The notes under the pieces: generated by a model
Seen by the model: the letters and a program-made list of their open reading frames with translations, nothing else
What the model was told of the DNA's origin: nothing
The model's database searches: none
Origin: CABMGU01 sp035292785
Lineage (GTDB): Archaea; Nanobdellota; Nanobdellia; Woesearchaeales; ARS49
Assembly: GCA_035292785.1 (NCBI GenBank)
Contig: DATDPK010000023.1
Span: 1 to 15,623, forward strand
DNA length: 15,623 nt
Reading direction: 5' to 3'
Position numbers and translations under genes: made by a program
In this document: positions 11,227-15,623 of the stretch, piece after piece
Layout of the letters: every line of letters starts with the position of its first letter
How positions within the stretch are numbered: position 1 is the stretch's first letter

Positions 11227-13521
11227 GCTTTTGAGTTTGCCGTAAAGATTGTTTATCATCTCGGCCATATGCCTGGTGATTACAACGTTCTCTTTTGCCA
11301 GAATGTCCTCTACGCTTTCTCCAAACAGCACATCAAGCCTGTTGTATTGGTTGTTGAAGCTTGCTTCTTTTGCTTCAGGTTTTGCCAATTCGCGCACTTT
11401 TGATTTTAATTCTTCAGTCAGTCTTTTGTAATTGCTTTGTTCTTCATTCTCCCTGAACTTTCTTATTTCTTCATCTCTTGCAAGTATCCACCCTAGTGGT
11501 ATGTAGCTCTGTGGTCCTTTTATCTGCTTTATTTTTTCTCTGTTGAAGAACAGGAAACTGGTTACAACTTCGTAATATCCTGGTTTCCTCACCACGTTCT
11601 CATTATTGTATACGTTGTTTTCCCTGTAGAATTCTTGCACTCTTTCGAGTGCTTGCTTTACTTTTTGAAGGCCTGCTCCATTCAGGTTTCTGAACTCTTC
11701 CGGGAGCCAGTTGAATACTGCTGCAATTGCTTTTTGCTGTTCTGGCGTGAAGTATTTCTTGCCTTCGTATGTTTTTGCGCTGAAGCGCGCCTGGTCTTTT
11801 CTGGTCGCGTGCGCTCCATCGTCTGCATTTACGTTTGTTAATTTGAATTCAAGGGTGCTTTCTTCAAGCATTCGTATATGCTTGATTTGTTTGATTGTTT
11901 CCGGTGCTTTTTGGTAGTTTTCTGCAAATGCTTTTGTTCTTTCAAGCCAGTCTGTTTGGTATTCTGCCGGCAGTATTCCGTATTCTCTTGCTTTTAGTAT
12001 GTGTTCTACGTCTTTTTTGAACGCTTCGTATTGTTTTATTCCTGCTTTTCTGAGGTGTTCTCTTGTGTGTTGAGGCAGGTTTTCAAATTCGATTGCTGAT
12101 TGAGTTAGTTTTTTAATGAGTTTTTCAAGTGCTGGTGCTTCTTTTGCAGTTGTGTATTTGTCGCGGAGTATTTTTTGTCCGATTGCTTCTGCTAAATACA
12201 GTTTTCTTCCTTCTATGTATAGAGTTCTGGCGGTTGCTGCCGCTTCTCTCATTCCAAAGTTGGTTGCAAGAACTTCTCGCAGGGTTGCGTCTGGCTGTAA
12301 TCTTTGCACTCTTCTGGCGTGTCTGAAGAATTTGCGCATTATCTTGTATGAGTCTTGCTGCCATGGGCACTCCAGTGAGTGTCTTTTGTTTCTAAGGGCG
12401 TCTGTTTTTTCAGAATTGTATTTTTTGACTCTTTCCTGCAGGTTCTGCATTATTTTGTTGAATTCTCGGTCGTCGCAGTAAGAGTCCATTGTTGTTCTGT
12501 TGTGGTATTCTCTTCTTTCCTGCAGTCTTGGAATTGCCAGTCTTATGGCTCTTGCTTGTGATTTTGTTATTGAGTCTTTTTCAAGAAGTTCGCCTAATGT
12601 TGCTTTCTTCCATTTTGCTTTTTTCCACAGCTTTACTGGTTTTACCCTCTTTCCGAGATTTACTTTGCCGTGTTCTTTTATTACAGGTGAATTTTTTGGA
12701 AGACCGGCAAGATAAAGTATGTCGTCTTTTATGTCTCCTATTTCTCCTGCTGCTTTTAGCGGTCTTTCCTGCCATTGGTATAATAATATTGCAGTTGCCA
12801 GCTCTGGTGTGAGTTTTCCTGCATTTTCTGGAAGCAGGGACGCGGCATATAGTATCACTGGGTCTTCAATTTCTTCTGCTTTTCTTTTTGCCGCAATCCA
12901 ATTGGACATTGCGCGGAATTCTCCTGCGTCTATTCTTCTTTCAAGCCCTGTGAAGTCTCCTCTGAGCATTTGTTTTTGCACATCCTGTACTGCATAAGTG
13001 GCTATTTTTCTGTCAAGGTCGAATTTTTGTTCTTTCAGAAGTCTGACTATTTTTCGTGAGAGCATGCCTATCGGAATTTCAACAGTCTCTGCTTTCTCTG
13101 TTTCTTGGCTTTCTCTCTGGTCGTCTTTGAAATTCTCGTAATCTTTGTGCCTTATGCCTTCAACCCAGTGTGCTGTTCTTTCAAGGCAGTTGTCTCCAAC
13201 AAGAAATCTGGCTCCTGGTTTTGATTTGCCGTTTATTGCGAATGAGATTGTTGTTGCTTTTTTCAGCCCGTGTTGTCCGCATAGCTGGCATACTCCTAAA
13301 TCTTCGCCTTCTATTCTGTCGTGGACTTTTACGCTCAGTGTGCTGATTTTCTTTATCTTTAGGCTGTCTGCAAGCTGGTTTATGTGCTGGAGTGTATGGA
13401 GCTCTGTTCCTCCCTGTCTGTTTGCTGCGTAATCAGCCAGCTTTTCCTTTACGTTTGCGCCTTCTGTTTTTCTGGTGTTCCAGTGGTGTACAATTTCTGT
13501 TTTTATTTCGCTAAGCTCCAT
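11224..13521 (-). CDS. Large orphan protein with a Cys zinc-knuckle-like motif, function unknown
   Basis: This 765-aa, highly charged, mostly alpha-helical protein is not recognised. Near the N-terminus GVCQLCGQHGLKKATTISF is followed by GARFLVGDNCLE. This gives C78, C81 and C112, with nearby His84 or His118 as possible fourth ligand. Short zinc knuckles of this 'CxxCG...VGxxC' style occur in phage and uncharacterised prokaryotic proteins (recalled, not searched). The rest is rich in Lys, Arg, Glu and Gln with long helices (for example VREL, LERVQEFYRENN). No ATPase, nuclease or membrane motif is evident. I chose ATG 13521; an in-frame TTG at 13548 would add 9 residues and has weak GAGAG ribosome-site support. 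It shares a divergent promoter region with the 50-aa gene. Nucleic-acid binding is a guess from charge and zinc motif. Confidence 0.82.
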   Translation of the reverse strand: MELSEIKTEIVHHWNTRKTEGANVKEKLADYAANRQGGTELHTLQHINQLADSLKIKKISTLSVKVHDRIEGEDLGVCQLCGQHGLKKATTISFAINGKSKPGARFLVGDNCLERTAHWVEGIRHKDYENFKDDQRESQETEKAETVEIPIGMLSRKIVRLLKEQKFDLDRKIATYAVQDVQKQMLRGDFTGLERRIDAGEFRAMSNWIAAKRKAEEIEDPVILYAASLLPENAGKLTPELATAILLYQWQERPLKAAGEIGDIKDDILYLAGLPKNSPVIKEHGKVNLGKRVKPVKLWKKAKWKKATLGELLEKDSITKSQARAIRLAIPRLQERREYHNRTTMDSYCDDREFNKIMQNLQERVKKYNSEKTDALRNKRHSLECPWQQDSYKIMRKFFRHARRVQRLQPDATLREVLATNFGMREAAATARTLYIEGRKLYLAEAIGQKILRDKYTTAKEAPALEKLIKKLTQSAIEFENLPQHTREHLRKAGIKQYEAFKKDVEHILKAREYGILPAEYQTDWLERTKAFAENYQKAPETIKQIKHIRMLEESTLEFKLTNVNADDGAHATRKDQARFSAKTYEGKKYFTPEQQKAIAAVFNWLPEEFRNLNGAGLQKVKQALERVQEFYRENNVYNNENVVRKPGYYEVVTSFLFFNREKIKQIKGPQSYIPLGWILARDEEIRKFRENEEQSNYKRLTEELKSKVRELAKPEAKEASFNNQYNRLDVLFGESVEDILAKENVVITRHMAEMINNLYGKLKS

Positions 13522-13572
13522 ATTTTGTGTTAAAGTATAGCTCCCCAATAAGCTTTTTCTCTCTGTTTATTG

Positions 13573-13590
13573 ACTCAAATATTTTTGAGT
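13573..13590. promoter_or_regulatory. 7-bp inverted repeat between divergent promoters
   Basis: ACTCAAA-TATT-TTTGAGT is an exact palindrome. It lies between the candidate TATA box of the minus-strand 765-aa gene (13591-13598) and that gene's start, close to where its transcription would begin. That is a good position for a repressor operator. A T-rich run follows on the plus strand, so a terminator-like reading is also possible. Confidence 0.4.
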
Positions 13591-13598
13591 TTTTATAG
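13591..13598 (-). promoter_or_regulatory. Candidate TATA box for the 765-aa gene
   Basis: The minus strand reads CTATAAAA. It predicts a start of transcription near 13568, giving a leader of about 47 nt before ATG 13521 or about 20 nt before TTG 13548. It is the best TATA-like sequence on this strand in the gap but is not positioned for a leaderless message. Confidence 0.4.
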
Positions 13599-13610
13599 GT
13601 TATAGCAACG

Positions 13611-13618
13611 TTTATAAA
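13611..13618 (+). promoter_or_regulatory. TATA box for the 50-aa acidic gene
   Basis: TTTATAAA is centred 26 bp upstream of the ATG at 13641, the classical archaeal spacing for a transcript that begins at the start codon. This position is the main support for the short gene downstream. Confidence 0.7.
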
Positions 13619-13640
13619 CCCAATTCTCGTCTTTTGGCGT

Positions 13641-13793
13641 ATGGATGAGCCTCATAGTGAGCATAAGAAGAAGCACAAGGATGTGCAGGATTTGTGGGAG
13701 GAGATAGTGAGCCGTGAAAAAGAGACTGGCCAGGAAGAGCACGATGAGACTCACAAGGATTATGAAGAGGAAGTGTTAGGGGAAGAGGAATAG
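13641..13793 (+). CDS. Acidic 50-aa microprotein, probably leaderless, function unknown
   Basis: The short frame runs from ATG 13641 to TAG 13791-13793. The product is extremely hydrophilic, with 15 Glu, 5 Asp and 5 His among 50 residues and a KKKHK cluster near the N-terminus. It starts MDEPHSEHKKKHK and ends EEEVLGEEE. It has no Cys and no hydrophobic segment. An ideally spaced TATA box (13611-13618) supports expression as a leaderless message. Its 3' end overlaps the 3' end of the minus-strand gene at 13760 by 34 nt, so the two transcripts would be complementary there. It is divergent from the 765-aa gene. A small acidic regulator or chaperone-like protein is possible, but nothing in the sequence names it. 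Confidence 0.6.
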   Translation: MDEPHSEHKKKHKDVQDLWEEIVSREKETGQEEHDETHKDYEEEVLGEEE

Positions 13794-14458
13794 TGCGGTA
13801 CGAATAGTTTTGGAGTTCTTAATTTTTCTTCAACGATTTCTTGCGGTCCTAATATGACCAAATCTATTTCTCTTTTTGGAGTGCATCTTTGTGAGATGTA
13901 GATTGTTGCTTCTGGGATTTCTTCTGCGCATAGAATTCTTGCGTACTCCTCCAAAACCAATCCTTTTAGGCCTGCAACTTTCGTATTATATTCATCCTGA
14001 TAATTTGTTGCTGCGAGCCGTGGGAATTCTCTCTGAAATTCAAGCCAGTTTATTTGGTCCAGTTTTGATGCGTATAATAATGCCTCAAGACTCGCTCCTG
14101 CTGCAACCAAGTTGAGAAACTCTCCGGCAAGGGGTTTTCCGCTTTCAGGAGTTCTTTGCAGTGCATATTGCAGTGCTTGTACGGCTCTTGCCTGTTCATA
14201 AGTGGGTATTTGTAGTAAAAAGTCTATGGATGGGTTTTCCAGGGCTTTCAGGTTTTTGCTTCTGAAAAAGATTATTCCTGCCTGCACTGGGAAGATTCTT
14301 CCAGTTAACCATAGTACGTATTCTTTTCCTTCTGCGGCCTGTCCTACTTTTTCTCTGAGTTTTCTTCGTGATAACCCGTTTGTTACTTCTACGACTGCGC
14401 AGAACCCGTGTTGGCGTATCCCTTCAACGATTCTCTGTTTTGTTTCTTTTCCCAACAA
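13760..14458 (-). CDS. Hypothetical protein with a possible PD-(D/E)XK nuclease-like C-terminus
   Basis: This 232-aa protein is not recognised as a named family. The C-terminal part shows an order typical of PD-(D/E)XK folds: acidic helix VLEEYARIL (168-176; E170/E171), then KREIDLVILG with D199, then VEEK with E210 and K212. The spacing D-x10-E-x-K fits Hjc/Mrr-like enzymes. The N-terminal third (GFCAVVEVTNGLSRRKLREKV) could be a winged-helix or helix-turn-helix domain. The last residues are Ser-rich. Starts are TTG 14458 or the adjacent TTG 14455; a TATA box 22-25 bp upstream favours a leaderless message. Its stop overlaps the end of the 50-aa gene. The nuclease reading is an inference from motif spacing only. 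Confidence 0.75.
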   Translation of the reverse strand: MLGKETKQRIVEGIRQHGFCAVVEVTNGLSRRKLREKVGQAAEGKEYVLWLTGRIFPVQAGIIFFRSKNLKALENPSIDFLLQIPTYEQARAVQALQYALQRTPESGKPLAGEFLNLVAAGASLEALLYASKLDQINWLEFQREFPRLAATNYQDEYNTKVAGLKGLVLEEYARILCAEEIPEATIYISQRCTPKREIDLVILGPQEIVEEKLRTPKLFVPHYSSSPNTSSS

Positions 14459-14475
14459 TAAGGCAATTCTGAGGT

Positions 14476-14483
14476 CTTATAAA
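14476..14483 (-). promoter_or_regulatory. TATA box for the gene at 13760-14458
   Basis: The minus strand reads TTTATAAG. Its centre is about 22 bp from TTG 14458 and about 25 bp from TTG 14455, so transcription should begin at the start codon. The better spacing slightly favours the TTG at 14455. Confidence 0.55.
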
Positions 14484-14523
14484 AACATTCATCGTCAAAG
14501 GCCAGTAATAACGGGCCGAATGG

Positions 14524-14531
14524 TTTATTAA
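14524..14531 (+). promoter_or_regulatory. TATA box for the cysteine-rich membrane-anchored gene
   Basis: TTTATTAA is centred about 26 bp upstream of the GTG at 14554. This matches a leaderless transcript and supports GTG rather than the ATG four codons later as the start. Confidence 0.55.
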
Positions 14532-14553
14532 TGCCGAAGTTCTACTGGGATTT

Positions 14554-14910
14554 GTGAAAAAAGAGATGTTGTTGTTCGGAATTGTTGCTGTTGCAGCTAT
14601 TTTCTTATTGCTTGATTTGTCACGTAGTATGACTGGCGCGGTGTATATGGTCTGCCCTGAAGGATATTCTCATATTGAGGGTTATTGTATTGAAGATGCG
14701 TGCAGGGAAGGCGTTAAGTGTATGGTGATTGGAAGTTTTATCAGGCGTCCAGAATGCGTTTGCATGAGGTATTTGGACAAAATTCTGTGTGGAATCAAGG
14801 GTGTAGAAGAAACCGCTGTGAAAAGTTCTAATTGTGTACGGCGTGGTCAGCTTGACAGCGTTTGCGGTGCGTATGATTCAGACAAGAAAATGTGTGTTTC
14901 TTCCATTTAG
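14554..14910 (+). CDS. Membrane-anchored cysteine-rich small protein, function unknown
   Basis: This 118-aa protein begins KKEMLLF and has a single hydrophobic segment (about residues 5-22), a signal peptide or N-terminal anchor that would place the rest outside the membrane. The outer part has ten cysteines (34, 45, 50, 56, 68, 70, 79, 94, 104, 114), an even number that suggests disulfides. The EGYSHIEGYCIED and PECVCMRYL segments resemble small extracellular cysteine-rich modules but match no family I know. The start is GTG 14554, supported by TATA spacing. The stop overlaps the stop of the convergent ribonucleotide reductase gene by 2 nt. A cell-surface or adhesion role is conceivable but not shown. 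Confidence 0.78.
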   Translation: MKKEMLLFGIVAVAAIFLLLDLSRSMTGAVYMVCPEGYSHIEGYCIEDACREGVKCMVIGSFIRRPECVCMRYLDKILCGIKGVEETAVKSSNCVRRGQLDSVCGAYDSDKKMCVSSI

Positions 14911-15623
14911 AACATGCATTCTATGCAGATGTGTCCGCCTGCGTATTCTGATTTGGCTGATACCATTTCATCTGGTGTTTTGCCTATGTAGAGAACTTGT
15001 TCTTTTTTGCTTCCATAGCGGTAGATTGTTATTCCTTTGCATTTTAATTTATACGCAAGCAGATATGCTTTCCTGACATCTTGTGGTGTTGCATTCTGGG
15101 GCAAGTTTATCGTCTTGCTTACAGCATTGTCGCAGTGTTTTTGGAATGCTGCCTGCATTTTTACGTGCCATTCTGGCGCTATTTCGAGTGCTGTCCTGAA
15201 AAGTCTTTGTACATCTCTTGGCACTCCTTTCATTCCTGTTGCTTTGCCGGTTCTTGCTATTTTCATCATTAGTGCTTTTGAGTAGAATCCTTTTTGTCGT
15301 GCAATTCTTTCGAATGATGGGTTTGCTTCAAGCAAGTGCGTTCCTTCTAATACATCTCGTACGAATGTTACTGCGAATAGTGGTTCTATTCCTGATGTTG
15401 CTCCTGCGATTATTGAGATTGTTCCTGTTGGCGCGATGGTTGTTACTGTTGCATTGCGCGTTGCCTTGGCGTTTCCTTTCCACGTGCTTCTTTCAAAGTT
15501 GGGGAAGCTTCCTCTTTCTTCTCCGAGCTTGTTGCTTGCTTTTCTTGCTTCATCATTCAGGAATTTCATTAGTTTTTCGCCGAATTGCACTGCTTTGTCT
15601 GAATCGTATGGTATTCCTGTGTT
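14907..15623 (-). CDS. nrdJ: Class II (adenosylcobalamin-dependent) ribonucleoside-diphosphate reductase, C-terminal part
   Basis: This is the last 238 residues of the enzyme that reduces ribonucleotides to deoxyribonucleotides using a B12-derived radical. The frame runs through the right edge of the window (upstream residues read NTGIPYDSDKAV), so the N-terminus is missing. The family-defining stretches RNATVTTIAPTGTISIIAGA and SGIEPLFAV belong to the active-site barrel, followed by QKHCDNAVSKTINLP and KCKGITIYRYGS. The C-terminus ends GGHICIECMF, whose CxxC is the expected redox-active tail pair that re-reduces the active site. The stop lies opposite the stop of the cysteine-rich gene (tail-to-tail overlap). 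The class is assigned from motifs; class I enzymes differ in this region. Confidence 0.92.
   Translation of the reverse strand, partial: NTGIPYDSDKAVQFGEKLMKFLNDEARKASNKLGEERGSFPNFERSTWKGNAKATRNATVTTIAPTGTISIIAGATSGIEPLFAVTFVRDVLEGTHLLEANPSFERIARQKGFYSKALMMKIARTGKATGMKGVPRDVQRLFRTALEIAPEWHVKMQAAFQKHCDNAVSKTINLPQNATPQDVRKAYLLAYKLKCKGITIYRYGSKKEQVLYIGKTPDEMVSAKSEYAGGHICIECMF

Noticed and set aside
11224..13548. Long plus-strand open frames opposite the 765-aa gene
   Set aside because: They are Ser/Leu/Phe-rich antisense shadows of a codon-biased gene, with no promoter or ribosome-site support.
1..15623. CRISPR array, insertion sequence, integrase or attachment site
   Set aside because: No regularly spaced repeats, transposase motifs or terminal inverted repeats were seen; the only direct repeat is the 17-bp tandem pair.

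Overview
The window is archaeal chromosomal DNA, most likely from a DPANN-type lineage (Woesearchaeota/Pacearchaeota-like; the phylum is an inference). Archaeal origin rests on several features. The rpoH-rpoB''-rpoB'-rpoA'-rpoA''-rpl30e-nusA-rps12-rps7 operon is in canonical archaeal order, NusA is the short two-KH form, and the tRNAs carry bulge-helix-bulge introns. Several genes also have a TATA box about 26 bp upstream of the start codon with no room for a leader.

Region 1 (1-1290): the 3' part of a tRNA-Asp(GTC), followed 19 nt later by a complete Hanks-type Ser/Thr protein kinase. Next is a roughly 175-bp intergenic stretch with a TATA box and a perfect tandem 17-bp repeat, then a tRNA-Lys(TTT) interrupted by two introns, one in the anticodon loop and one in the T-loop. 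rpoH starts 12 nt after this tRNA.

Region 2 (1292-10435): a tightly packed information-processing operon encoding five RNA polymerase polypeptides, L30e, NusA, S12 and S7. Most junctions are ATGA or TAATG overlaps or have gaps of 0-2 nt, so translational coupling is likely. The beta-like subunit is split into B'' and B', and the beta'-like subunit into A' and A''. A' has an unusual Lys/Glu/Val-rich N-terminal extension. The operon ends in a cluster of perfect hairpins that also overlaps the stop codon of the convergent next gene.

Region 3 (10519-14910): an accessory block of poorly characterised genes, mostly with their own promoters. It holds a probable exported helical-repeat protein (-), a 765-aa orphan with a Cys zinc-knuckle-like motif (-), a 50-aa acidic microprotein (+), a 232-aa protein with a possible PD-(D/E)XK nuclease signature (-), and a membrane-anchored 10-cysteine protein (+).

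Region 4 (14907-15623): the C-terminal part of a class II (adenosylcobalamin-dependent) ribonucleotide reductase on the minus strand, cut off by the window edge.

I did not find a CRISPR array, insertion sequence or recognisable defence operon. The most distinctive items are the doubly interrupted tRNA-Lys, the tRNA-to-mRNA linkages, the hairpin cluster after rps7, the 765-aa orphan and the leaderless microproteins.
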